From: Metaclostridioides mangenotii
Lineage (GTDB): Bacteria; Bacillota; Clostridia; Peptostreptococcales; Peptostreptococcaceae
DNA: 64,000 nt
Reading direction: 5' to 3'
NCBI RefSeq assembly: GCF_017873185.1
Contig: NZ_JAGGJX010000001.1
Location: 682,001-746,000, forward strand
The notes under the pieces are model-generated. The model did no database searches, was not told the origin of the DNA, and saw only the letters and a list, made by a program, of their open reading frames with translations. Position 1 is the stretch's first letter, and every line of letters begins with the position of its first letter. A program made the position numbers and the translations under genes. Of this stretch, positions 35,467 through 44,084 are shown in pieces.

Positions 35467-36624
35467 ATGAAATTAAAAAAGATGGCGAGTTCAATAATCG
35501 TATCTGCAATGGTAGTTTTAGGAAGCTTCAACCTAGCTTATGCAGATGGATCTAACGTCGTTACTCTCGGTGTAAACTTAACACCTTCTCAAAAACAACA
35601 AATGTTAGATTATTTCGGTGTTAATAAAGATGAGGTATTGACTTTAGATGTTACAAACGCTGAGGAGAGAAAGTACCTACAAGGAGTGGCAAGTGAAGCT
35701 CAATTAGGTAAAGCTACTATCTCATGTTCATATGTTGAACCTACTTCAAAAGGTGGAATAAATGTTAAAACTGCTAATTTAACATGGGTAACAAGTTCAA
35801 TGATAGCATCAACTTTATCAACTGCAGGACTAGACAATGCCAACGTAATAGCAGCTGCTCCATACAAAGTAAGTGGAACTGGTGCATTAACTGGTATAAT
35901 GAAAGCATTTGAAGATGCCTCAGGAGAAAAACTAGACGAAACTAAAAAGGAAATAGCTTCAGAAGAATTAGTAGTCACTGGAAACTTAGGAGATGAAGTT
36001 GGACAAGAAAAAGCTACTGGAGTTATGAATGATATAAAATCAGAGATAATAAAAAATGGTACTTCAGATGTTATCCAAATAGCCGATACAATAAATAACA
36101 TAACTAACAACTACAATATTACACTTACACCTGAACAGAAAAAACAAATAGAAGATATAATGTCTAAAATATCTAAACAAGATTACGACTATAGCAGTAT
36201 GAAAAATACTCTTGAAAATGTAAAGGATAATGTAAACGAAGAGTTAAACAATATAGGCGAAGGAAACACTGAAGGATTCTTCACAAAAGTAAAAGATTGG
36301 TTTGCAGGGTTATTCTCTGGAGGAAGTGGCAATGTAGGTATCCTAAATAATACAAATGACGATGCACTAGGATCTAACGCAGTAATAGATTCAACAGATA
36401 AAGATGTGTTAAATACATCAAACAATTCTTCAGATAATGCAAATAGCAATTCTAATAATAGTTCAGATAATAATACAGACAACAGTACGAGTAACAGTGA
36501 TGCTGATCAAAATGCAGGAGATAAAGATAACGAATTAGAAAACAACTCAAATGATCAAAATAAAGAAAACCAAGAAGATGGTTTTTTCACTAAACTCGTA
36601 AACTGGGTAAAAGGTTTATTCTAA
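35467..36624 (+). CDS. Secreted DUF1002 family protein with duplicated amphipathic tail
   Basis: This 385-residue protein has a signal peptide (KKMASSIIVSAMVVLGSFNL, cut near AYADG) and a DUF1002 domain at about 30-260 (VTLGVNLTPSQKQQMLDYFG is the family opening). A first amphipathic segment (GFFTKVKDWFAGLF, about 268-281) is followed by a Ser/Asn/Asp-rich linker of about 90 residues. The protein ends in a second copy (GFFTKLVNWVKGLF). DUF1002 proteins are exported and of unknown function. The duplicated segments could bind membrane or wall. AGGAGG precedes the ATG, and a strong terminator follows. Confidence 0.82.
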   Translation: MKLKKMASSIIVSAMVVLGSFNLAYADGSNVVTLGVNLTPSQKQQMLDYFGVNKDEVLTLDVTNAEERKYLQGVASEAQLGKATISCSYVEPTSKGGINVKTANLTWVTSSMIASTLSTAGLDNANVIAAAPYKVSGTGALTGIMKAFEDASGEKLDETKKEIASEELVVTGNLGDEVGQEKATGVMNDIKSEIIKNGTSDVIQIADTINNITNNYNITLTPEQKKQIEDIMSKISKQDYDYSSMKNTLENVKDNVNEELNNIGEGNTEGFFTKVKDWFAGLFSGGSGNVGILNNTNDDALGSNAVIDSTDKDVLNTSNNSSDNANSNSNNSSDNNTDNSTSNSDADQNAGDKDNELENNSNDQNKENQEDGFFTKLVNWVKGLF

Positions 36625-36677
36625 TATTAACTAAAGTATAGAATATAGTAAGATACAAAAGTATAATGGATCACTAA

Positions 36678-36706
36678 AAAACCGCCTCAAAAAATGAGGC
36701 GGTTTT
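36678..36706. terminator. Bidirectional terminator after the DUF1002 gene
   Basis: A 12-bp perfect stem (AAAACCGCCTCA at 36678-36689, TGAGGCGGTTTT at 36695-36706) with a five-base loop faces both this gene and the convergent regulator gene. Confidence 0.9.
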
Positions 36707-36757
36707 AAATTTCCCGTTTAATATTTCTTCTATATTTAATCTTTTATATCTGTTATT

Positions 36758-37339
36758 CTATATTTGATCTTCTCTAAATGGGTTCGGAATACTTACCACT
36801 AATATCTTAACCATTTTATTAGTGTAATTTGCCCAATTGTGCTTGTTTTTCTCGCTATCGTAGTGTATAGAATCTCCAGGATACATATCTATCTGCTCAT
36901 CACCTAAAAATACGGTCAAAACACCTTCTAATACGTATACAAACTCCTCTCCCTCATGAATATAACTGCAAATCTCCTCGTCGGTTTTATTTGGAAGAAT
37001 TTCTATAAGTCTCGGAAGAAGTTGTTTATCTTTTAAACTTGCAGATAAATGATAATGGATAAACATTGAGTTTGATATATCGAAAACTTCTTTTTCGTAA
37101 CTTCTAAGTACCCTTCTCTTTCTTTCTTTTGGTCTCATAAAAAAGTATGTAAGCTCAACTTCTAGTACATCTGCTATTTTAGCTAGGGAATCAGTAGCTA
37201 CACTAGTTAATCCTCTTTCTAGTTGAGATAGAAATCCTATAGATAAATTTGTCTGCTCACTCATATATTTTAAAGTCATCTGTTTCTGCGTTCTAAGTTG
37301 TTTTATTTTAGCACCTATATCTTTATTCAAAATTGCCAC
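36758..37339 (-). CDS. XRE-family regulator with C-terminal cupin domain
   Basis: This 193-residue protein has an N-terminal lambda-Cro-like helix-turn-helix (about 7-60; LRTQKQMTLKYMSEQTNLSI, then GFLSQLERG) and a cupin beta-barrel (about 105-190; IHEGEEFVYVLEGVLTVFLG, then YDSEKNKHNWANY). Proteins of this layout (PuuR-like) control uptake or catabolism of amines and amino acids, with the cupin as effector-binding part. Targets are unknown. The adjacent long kinase gene on the same strand is separated by about 150 bp. Confidence 0.85.
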   Translation of the reverse strand: MAILNKDIGAKIKQLRTQKQMTLKYMSEQTNLSIGFLSQLERGLTSVATDSLAKIADVLEVELTYFFMRPKERKRRVLRSYEKEVFDISNSMFIHYHLSASLKDKQLLPRLIEILPNKTDEEICSYIHEGEEFVYVLEGVLTVFLGDEQIDMYPGDSIHYDSEKNKHNWANYTNKMVKILVVSIPNPFREDQI

Positions 37340-37493
37340 CTCTAATATTATCTTCCATATTTTTATAGTTATAGTAAATTTATATGTAACTGTATTTTCT
37401 CAACATTGCTAATTTAAATATAATTTATTAGCTAGGATTTGTCTATATCTTAACTACAATTTTATATATAAAATTATTATGCCGAAAGAATTT

Positions 37494-40232
37494 CTATCCT
37501 TCTTTATAAATATCGAAAAATTCTATTTCAAATTTTTCAATATTGTTGTCGTATTCTCTTATATCTGATATTTCCTCTACAACTTCTTTTATTGGGAATA
37601 TAACTGTAACTTCAGTACCTTCCCCTAATTTACTGGAAATATCTATATTTCCATTTTGAATCTCAACAAGAGATTTTGTTAAACAAAGTCCAATACCACT
37701 ACCAAATTCATTAGAAATTCCACTGTTTTCTATTTGTTTAAACCTCTTGAATATGTCTTTGAGCTTTTCAGCTTCTATACCTACACCACTGTCTCTTACA
37801 ACTATTTGAACTTCTTCTCCGCGCTTGTAAATTCCAACTAATATTTCACCGCCGCTATGAGTAAATTTGATTGCATTTGATATTAAATTTAGGATTATCC
37901 TTTCTATTGATTCAGGATCTAGTCCAACCATAATTTCTTCTTCATTTGTATCAAATACAACATCGATCTCTTTAGATCTAGAATAACTGCTAATTGATGT
38001 GACTATGCCTTCCGTAATCTCTATAATATCGAAGTTTACAGCTCTTACTTTATATATTTCAGATTTTACTTGAGAAATATTTATAATATTATCTATAAGT
38101 CTCATCAGTCTAAACATATTTTGTTTCGTTATTTTTAAATGTTCTTCTAATATATTTTGAGTTTCTTTTATCTTTCCTTTATCAAATAGTTTTTCTATAA
38201 GTTGTGAAGAACTGTAGATATTATTTAGAGGAGTCTTCAGTTCATGCGAAATATTAGCATAAAACTCCATCTTCATTTGATCGTACTTTCTCTGCTTAAG
38301 CAGTGCATTTTTAAGTCTTTCTGATTCCCTTTGCACACTTAAATCCCTTATTTTTCTTACTCTACTCTCTTTTTGTCCAAAGTAAAGCTTCCTTGATATC
38401 ATCTCGACTTCTTTTATTTGGTTTTTTTCGTTTACAAGATGTATACTCTTTCTCTTATCCCCGTTTTTAAGATTGTTTATGTATTTTTTTACTAAAATAT
38501 TTCTATACTTTTGTGTATTTACCCCTAAAACATCATCTTCAATACCAAATAATTTATTAAATGCCACATTTGTATAAATTACACGTGAAGTTGACATATT
38601 TTCTAAAAATAATGCTTCTGGTATCGCATCGAGTAATTTTTCATACACGATCTTTTGGTCGTTAGTATCTTTTAGTATATTAATCTCTTTAGTAATGTTT
38701 CTAAAAGTAAGCAATTTATAGAGTCTATTGTCTGAATAGTAATCTCCAACTCTAACTTCCTCAACCCGCTCCTCACCGAAATTATCTTTCATTGCGAAGT
38801 TTACAATGCAGTTGGCCGCGGATCCATAGTTAATTATATCTTCTCTCTCGTCTATATTTAAACCAAGTCGTTTGAAGTTCCTATTATCAAATAAATCTAT
38901 ATTAAACCCAGAAATATAGTTCTCTATTGTCATATGTCTAAATTGTTTTGCTGTAACTCCGAAACTATTCTCAAAGCTTTTATTTATACTCACAATTGTA
39001 TTATCGCCATTGGGTGCTTCTGTAGTCCTAACCATTATAGGGCATGGTATATTTAAGATTATTTTCTCATAGTCTTCATTTATATCTCTAATTCTTTTAT
39101 CCATTATAGATTCTTGCGTAATATCAGTTAAACTCACTAGATATTCATCTTCTTCAATATTATAGTTGATACTAAGTAGATAGATTCTCTCAATTAAAAC
39201 TAACCTTCTATCATTAAAATTAAATGTCTCACTATTGCTGTCAAAAATTTCTTTTTCCTGTTTTATAGTCTCTAAAAGTTTCTTTAAATAGATTTTATCT
39301 CTCATAAACTCTTTGTTAAATTTAAAGTTGCTGTAAACTATACTAAGGTCATAGTTCATTATAGCCCACGCATCTGGCATATTATTTAGAGCTTGTATCA
39401 ATAGCTCTTTCCTGTGAATTATGTGATTTTTTAGAGTCTGTTGAATATGTATGTCTTTTTCTATAGCCGAATTAAGCTTATCTAGTCGGTTTTTATTTAT
39501 ATTTAATTTTTCATTGCTTACATGAAGTTCAGAATAAGGAACTACTACTTTTTGTCTTACACTGAATGTATAAGATATATATACACTTATACAAAGTAAA
39601 AATTGAGATAAACACGAGAATTTTAATTTATCTATAAGAGCCACACTTTTTATTGCAAATATACATGCAGTTGTGGAAAGTACTGCTACTGCAGATAGAC
39701 GCTTCAATATATTTTCGTAATCGATATTTTTATTTGTATTGCTATATAAGACTAACATTAAATTGATTAAACATAATATTAAATTTATAATCGCTATCTG
39801 ATTATTTACATTTATATCGTAAAAAAAGTTTCTTGCTACAAACTCTAAAATAATAATTGATAAATACGTAAATAGCAGTTTGTATCTTCCAAAATCAAGT
39901 CTTTTAATCAAAACTTTATAAGCAAATATAGAGAAATTATTTACGGTAAGTGTCAGCAACAGAAACCTAATATACTCCTCTATGTCGACACTAACGCCTA
40001 ATATACCTACTATAATTAAAACTGTACAGCTAATCTTGAGGTTGTTCATAAACATATCTTGCTTTAGCCCTCTAGAATAAACAATAGAATATCCAAATAT
40101 ACATAATAAAGTTATTTTAAATACATTTATGAAGAACATATACATATTTATACTATAAAATGCCATAACATTAAGTAATATAGTGAAAACAATAAACATC
40201 TTATTTTCCTGTAAAGCTGTTTTAAATCTCAT
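37494..40232 (-). CDS. Orphan membrane sensor histidine kinase with PAS repeats
   Basis: This 912-residue kinase has about eight N-terminal membrane helices (residues 10-235), a short coiled coil, three PAS-like domains (around 290-400, 400-530 and 540-650), a HisKA domain (FYANISHELKTPLNNIYSSS, about 670) and an ATPase domain (NLISNAIKFTHSGGEI, then GSGIGLCLTKSLVEI, about 780-890). There is no receiver or response regulator gene nearby, so it is an orphan. In spore formers, orphan multi-PAS kinases often feed Spo0A; that role is inference. The ATG at 40232 follows GAGAGG; an ATG 51 bp upstream is less well supported. Confidence 0.85.
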   Translation of the reverse strand: MRFKTALQENKMFIVFTILLNVMAFYSINMYMFFINVFKITLLCIFGYSIVYSRGLKQDMFMNNLKISCTVLIIVGILGVSVDIEEYIRFLLLTLTVNNFSIFAYKVLIKRLDFGRYKLLFTYLSIIILEFVARNFFYDINVNNQIAIINLILCLINLMLVLYSNTNKNIDYENILKRLSAVAVLSTTACIFAIKSVALIDKLKFSCLSQFLLCISVYISYTFSVRQKVVVPYSELHVSNEKLNINKNRLDKLNSAIEKDIHIQQTLKNHIIHRKELLIQALNNMPDAWAIMNYDLSIVYSNFKFNKEFMRDKIYLKKLLETIKQEKEIFDSNSETFNFNDRRLVLIERIYLLSINYNIEEDEYLVSLTDITQESIMDKRIRDINEDYEKIILNIPCPIMVRTTEAPNGDNTIVSINKSFENSFGVTAKQFRHMTIENYISGFNIDLFDNRNFKRLGLNIDEREDIINYGSAANCIVNFAMKDNFGEERVEEVRVGDYYSDNRLYKLLTFRNITKEINILKDTNDQKIVYEKLLDAIPEALFLENMSTSRVIYTNVAFNKLFGIEDDVLGVNTQKYRNILVKKYINNLKNGDKRKSIHLVNEKNQIKEVEMISRKLYFGQKESRVRKIRDLSVQRESERLKNALLKQRKYDQMKMEFYANISHELKTPLNNIYSSSQLIEKLFDKGKIKETQNILEEHLKITKQNMFRLMRLIDNIINISQVKSEIYKVRAVNFDIIEITEGIVTSISSYSRSKEIDVVFDTNEEEIMVGLDPESIERIILNLISNAIKFTHSGGEILVGIYKRGEEVQIVVRDSGVGIEAEKLKDIFKRFKQIENSGISNEFGSGIGLCLTKSLVEIQNGNIDISSKLGEGTEVTVIFPIKEVVEEISDIREYDNNIEKFEIEFFDIYKEG

Positions 40233-40320
40233 AACATGCCTCTCTTTATATATTTTTTGTCTCATACATGAATATACTATCATGATTTAAGAGAAAATTT
40301 TGTCAGTTTCTGAATAATAA

Positions 40321-40352
40321 AAAAAGTAAGTAAAAAATTTTACTTACTTTTT
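40321..40352 (-). terminator. Terminator of the metNIQ operon
   Basis: Near-perfect complementary arms AAAAAGTAAGTAAAA and TTTTACTTACTTTTT with a tiny loop lie about 45 bp past the metQ stop. The stem is AT-rich and relies on its length. Confidence 0.65.
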
Positions 40353-40392
40353 CTAAATTTATCAAATTTTAATTATCCAAAATTACTTTTTA

Positions 40393-41226
40393 TTATTCAA
40401 ATGAAGGTATTATACTACCTTGATATTTTTCTTCTATAAATGCTTTAACTTCTTTACTATTTAATACATCTGATAGGGCTTTTATTTTTTCACTGTCTTT
40501 ATTATCTTCTCTACATGCTAATATATTTGAGTAAGGAGAATCTTTAGATTCTATAGCAAGAGCATCTTTTAAAGGATTTAAATCAGCGTTTAATGCGTAG
40601 TTAGTATTTATTACTGCGCCGTCAACATCTTTAAGTACTGTAGGTAATTGCTCTGCATTCATCTCTTTTATCTTTATATTTTTAGGATTTTCTGTTATAT
40701 CATTTTTAGTTATTAACTCAGCGTCTTTTACTTTTATAACACCATTGTCAGCAAGTAATTTAAGTGCTCTAGCTCCATTAGTAGGATCATTTGGTACTGC
40801 GATAGTAGATCCATCAGCTATATCTTTTATATCTTTAAGCTTTTCTGAATAGAATCCCATTGGCTCTAAATGAACTTTAGATGTATATGTAAGCTTATAT
40901 CCTTTCTCTTTAACTGTTTCCTCTAAGTAAGGAATATGCTGAAAGAAGTTGGCATCTAAAGATCCTTCATCTAATGCTGTATTTGGAAGCACATAATCGT
41001 TAAATACTTTTATATTTAAATCATATCCTTTTTCTTTAAGAAGTGGTTTAGCTTCCTCTAGTATTTCAGCATGTGGATTTGCAGTTGCTCCTACTGTTAT
41101 TACTTTATCCTCTTTTGATGCTGCCTTTGTATCCTCTTTGTCATCGCCTTTAGCTGGTGAACATCCTATCATTGAAGCCGTAAGCAGTAGTGACAGTGTT
41201 AGTGTTAAAACCTTTTTAATTTTCAT
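40393..41226 (-). CDS. metQ: MetQ, methionine ABC transporter binding lipoprotein
   Basis: This 277-residue NlpA/MetQ lipoprotein has a lipobox MIGC at about residue 20-23 after a hydrophobic signal, then the binding domain (VGATANPHAEILEEAKPLLK, ANFFQHIPYLEE, DPTNGARALKLLADNG). It captures D- or L-methionine outside the membrane. The ATG at 41226 follows GGGGG and gives a normal signal peptide; a start 90 bp upstream would place 30 odd residues ahead of it. It is the third gene of metNIQ, under the SAM-I riboswitch. Confidence 0.93.
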   Translation of the reverse strand: MKIKKVLTLTLSLLLTASMIGCSPAKGDDKEDTKAASKEDKVITVGATANPHAEILEEAKPLLKEKGYDLNIKVFNDYVLPNTALDEGSLDANFFQHIPYLEETVKEKGYKLTYTSKVHLEPMGFYSEKLKDIKDIADGSTIAVPNDPTNGARALKLLADNGVIKVKDAELITKNDITENPKNIKIKEMNAEQLPTVLKDVDGAVINTNYALNADLNPLKDALAIESKDSPYSNILACREDNKDSEKIKALSDVLNSKEVKAFIEEKYQGSIIPSFE

Positions 41227-41328
41227 AGTAATACCCCCTGTTTTAATTTTATATTTATAGAATATATAATTTATATTTATATATTTAATAATTCTACATA
41301 ATTCCTTTTTAGACAAAATAGTACTGTT

Positions 41329-41982
41329 TTATCTAAGTTTCTTGTAGAGTATATTTCCTATACCCTGTATTATTTGGACTAAAATTATAAGTGCAATTAC
41401 TGTATAGACTATTACTGGTGTATCAAACTGTTGGTGTCCATACACTAATGCTACATTACCAAGTCCACCTGCACCTACCACTCCTGCCATTGCAGTGTAT
41501 CCAAGTATAGATATTACCGATAAAGTTATACCTGAAATTATAGATGGCAGCGCCTCTTTTATCATGACTTTAGATATTATTTGTCTTTTAGTCGCCCCGA
41601 AAGATTTTGCCGCTTCTATAAGCCCTTTATCCACTTCATTTAAAGCGCTTTCTATTACCCTAGCAATAAATGGAGCAGCCCCTATAGTTATTGGAACTAT
41701 TGCAGCAGTTTCTCCAATCGCTGAGCCAACAATCACTCTAGTAACTGGTATAAGTGCAACTATAAGTATCATAAACGGAAAACTTCTAAATACATTTACT
41801 ATAAATCCAAGTACATTGTACACTGAATTATTTGGCTTCAGTCCATTTGGAGCTGTTACTACTAGTATAATTGCAAGTATAAATCCCAGAATAGTCGCTG
41901 CTATTGTAGGTACTATTATCATGTACAATGTCTGTAAAAGTGCTTCTATAAAAATATTGCTTAAAAAATCACTCAGTGCCAT
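41329..41982 (-). CDS. metI: MetI, methionine ABC transporter permease
   Basis: This 217-residue protein has five membrane helices and the coupling-loop signature EALPSIISGITLSVISILGY near residue 145, typical of the MetI family. It overlaps the metN gene by 14 bp, so the two are translationally coupled. It moves methionine across the membrane with MetN and MetQ. Confidence 0.93.
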   Translation of the reverse strand: MALSDFLSNIFIEALLQTLYMIIVPTIAATILGFILAIILVVTAPNGLKPNNSVYNVLGFIVNVFRSFPFMILIVALIPVTRVIVGSAIGETAAIVPITIGAAPFIARVIESALNEVDKGLIEAAKSFGATKRQIISKVMIKEALPSIISGITLSVISILGYTAMAGVVGAGGLGNVALVYGHQQFDTPVIVYTVIALIILVQIIQGIGNILYKKLR

Positions 41983-42940
41983 TAGTCAAATCCTCCCATC
42001 TAATATTCTTGTCTCTTAAGAATTCTCTTACTTTTTCTCCATTTTCAGATGGTATGTTAATAATCAAAGATCCAAGTATATCGTCTTTAAACTGCTCAAG
42101 TTTGCCAAATATAATCGATACATCTATATCTAATTCTCTAGCCATCGTAGTTATAATAGATTCATTTGATATATCTTTTGCAAACAGTATTTTTATGTTA
42201 GTTCCTTTAGGTAGAATTATGCTCTCTTCTCCAATAAGCTTTCTTAAGCTTTTATTGTTTTGTAAGAAAATTTCTTCTGTATCTCCAATTTCGAGTACTT
42301 TGCCATCTTCCATAATTGCAAGCCTAGAACATATTTGTTTTATAACCTCCATTTGGTGAGTTACCATTATTATAGTTATACCTAGAGTTTTATTTATATC
42401 TTCTAGCAAAGAAAGTATTGATTTTGTAGTATTTGGATCTAGCGCTGATGTTGCTTCATCACATAGAAGAACTTTTGGATTTAGCGCAAGTGCCCTCGCT
42501 ATTGCCACTCTCTGTTTTTGTCCACCACTTAAGTTCCTTGGTTTTTCATTCTTCTTCTCAGAGATACCTACTAAATCTAATAATTCTAGCACTCTTTCTT
42601 TAATTTCTTGCTTTGTATATCCAAAACATTCCAAAGGTAATGCTACATTGTCAAAAACCGTCTTTCTCTCAAGCAAAGAAAAGTGTTGAAATATCATTCC
42701 AAGATCTTTTCTTAAGTTTCTAGTTTCTTTTTCGTCAAGCGAGTTTACTTCTTTGTCATCTACTTTGACACTTCCTCCTTGGTATTCCTCTAGACCGTTT
42801 ATACATCTCAGAAGTGTTGATTTCCCTGCCCCACTGTGACCTATAATTCCAAATATTTCACCAGATTCTATATCTATGCTTACATCGTTAAGAACCTGTG
42901 TATCCCCATAAAACTTATTGACTTTATTTATGGTAATCAT
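41969..42940 (-). CDS. metN: MetN, methionine ABC transporter ATPase
   Basis: This 323-residue ATPase has Walker A GHSGAGKST at about residue 38, LSGGQKQR, Walker B VLLCDEATSALD and a C-terminal NIL domain (about 245-320) that lets bound methionine inhibit transport. The ATG at 42940 follows GGAAGGGGG by 7 nt; a TTG upstream would include that site. It is the first gene of the operon. The SAM-I riboswitch terminator lies about 145 bp upstream. Confidence 0.94.
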   Translation of the reverse strand: MITINKVNKFYGDTQVLNDVSIDIESGEIFGIIGHSGAGKSTLLRCINGLEEYQGGSVKVDDKEVNSLDEKETRNLRKDLGMIFQHFSLLERKTVFDNVALPLECFGYTKQEIKERVLELLDLVGISEKKNEKPRNLSGGQKQRVAIARALALNPKVLLCDEATSALDPNTTKSILSLLEDINKTLGITIIMVTHQMEVIKQICSRLAIMEDGKVLEIGDTEEIFLQNNKSLRKLIGEESIILPKGTNIKILFAKDISNESIITTMARELDIDVSIIFGKLEQFKDDILGSLIINIPSENGEKVREFLRDKNIRWEDLTNGTE

Positions 42941-43084
42941 TATAATGCCCCCTTCCAATTGCTAAAACTACTCCAATCATCACCTATATAAGTAAATTTA
43001 TATATCATTTTACCTGCTTAAATCATAGATTCTAGATTCTTTAAATTTATATTTAAACTAGGAAATATAATTTAAAAATTAAAT

Positions 43085-43110
43085 AAGGCCTGAGTATAAA
43101 CTCAGGCCTT
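43085..43110 (-). terminator. Riboswitch expression-platform terminator (metNIQ)
   Basis: An 11-bp perfect stem AAGGCCTGAGT/ACTCAGGCCTT with an ATAA loop is followed by TTATTT on the minus strand. Its TGAGTATAAA (43091-43100) can instead pair with TTTATACTCA (43121-43130) to form the antiterminator, so the two folds exclude each other. Confidence 0.9.
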
Positions 43111-43130
43111 AAAGACTCTATTTATACTCA

Positions 43131-43230
43131 TCTATCAACTATATTAGTTGCAGGATTTAGCACCAATGTATATAAATATATACTGGTTGCCGGGTTTCAC
43201 AGGGCCAGTCCCTCCACCTCTCTTGATAAG
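43131..43230 (-). promoter_or_regulatory. SAM-I (S-box) riboswitch aptamer
   Basis: On the minus strand the S-box core is plain: CTTATCAAGAGAGGTGGAGG, then GACTGGCCC, TGTGAAACCCGGCAACC and TGGTGCTAAATCCTGC. P1 closes with TTATCAA/TTGATA. When SAM is high, the aptamer fold leaves the terminator intact and shuts off metNIQ; when SAM is low, methionine uptake is induced. Confidence 0.97.
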
Positions 43231-43291
43231 ACGTACACTTATTAATTTTTCTTTTTTAGTTTTTTTGTTGTTTCGTTTTGTTGTTAAATAC

Positions 43292-43320
43292 ATATTATAT
43301 TGATTAATTATAATTGTCAA
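43292..43320 (-). promoter_or_regulatory. Promoter of the metNIQ riboswitch transcript
   Basis: On the minus strand TTGACA (43315-43320) is 17 bp from TAATAT (43292-43297); TATAAT at 15 bp is an alternative -10. It sits about 60 bp upstream of the aptamer. Confidence 0.7.
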
Positions 43321-43372
43321 CAACTTTTTTAGTTTTTTATATCGATATTTTAAAACACTTTATTTAAAAAAC

Positions 43373-43972
43373 TTATTTTTTATTTATATTTATCCCAAGT
43401 CTTTTATTCATGTCATTAACCATGTTGCCAAATCCTGTTTGTATATCGTTTCCTGTATGAGTAATTCCGTGGACTAATGTTATAAATCCATTTTGATCTC
43501 TTTTCATATCTTCATCAGAAATCTCATTTAGTCTATTAATTCTAACATCCATTTCCTTTACAGTTTTTTCACCTTCAGCTATAAGTTTATCGTGCATTCC
43601 TTTAAGCTCTTTGTCTTCAGTCTTTCCATCTTTTTTAAGTGAATTTACAAAATTTTGAGTTTTATCTCTAGAATCTTTGTAAGCATCTTTCACTTCTTTT
43701 AGATATTTTTCATTCCCTGGATATTCTTTTGTTTCATAAACTTTGTTTACACTCTCTACAGTGTTATACATAGAGTATTTATCCATACCCATAGAATAAT
43801 CGTTGTAAGCTGTTGTATAGTAATTTGTATAGTCATCAACTTTTGCTTCCACATTGTTTTTAGCTCTGTTAGCATCATCGCCAACTCTTTCTTGATTTTT
43901 TTTGGTACAAGCTACTACACTAAGTGATAATAGCAACGATAAACCTAATAAAGACAATTTCTTTAGTTTCAT
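43373..43972 (-). CDS. Lipoprotein of unknown function (DUF3829-like helical)
   Basis: This 199-residue protein has a signal peptide ending in the lipobox VVAC at residues 19-22. The rest is mostly alpha-helical and charged, with Tyr-rich DYTNYYTTAYNDYSMGMDKY at about 47 and no membrane helix. The layout recalls DUF3829-type helical lipoproteins, but I cannot name a function. AGGAGG precedes the ATG. It follows the four-module AAA gene by 112 bp on the same strand and may share its transcript. Confidence 0.6.
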   Translation of the reverse strand: MKLKKLSLLGLSLLLSLSVVACTKKNQERVGDDANRAKNNVEAKVDDYTNYYTTAYNDYSMGMDKYSMYNTVESVNKVYETKEYPGNEKYLKEVKDAYKDSRDKTQNFVNSLKKDGKTEDKELKGMHDKLIAEGEKTVKEMDVRINRLNEISDEDMKRDQNGFITLVHGITHTGNDIQTGFGNMVNDMNKRLGININKK

Positions 43973-44084
43973 ATCTACTTTCCTCCTAAAATTTTATTAT
44001 TAGCTATAATTTACGCTGTATTAGATAGTATTTCTAAATTTACGTATTTTATTTACTAATCACTAAAAATTAGAAGAAGATTCT

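Noticed and set aside
36189-36482. Open frames on the minus strand inside the DUF1002 gene
   Set aside because: They are shadows of the Ser/Asn/Asp-rich linker, without ribosome binding sites.
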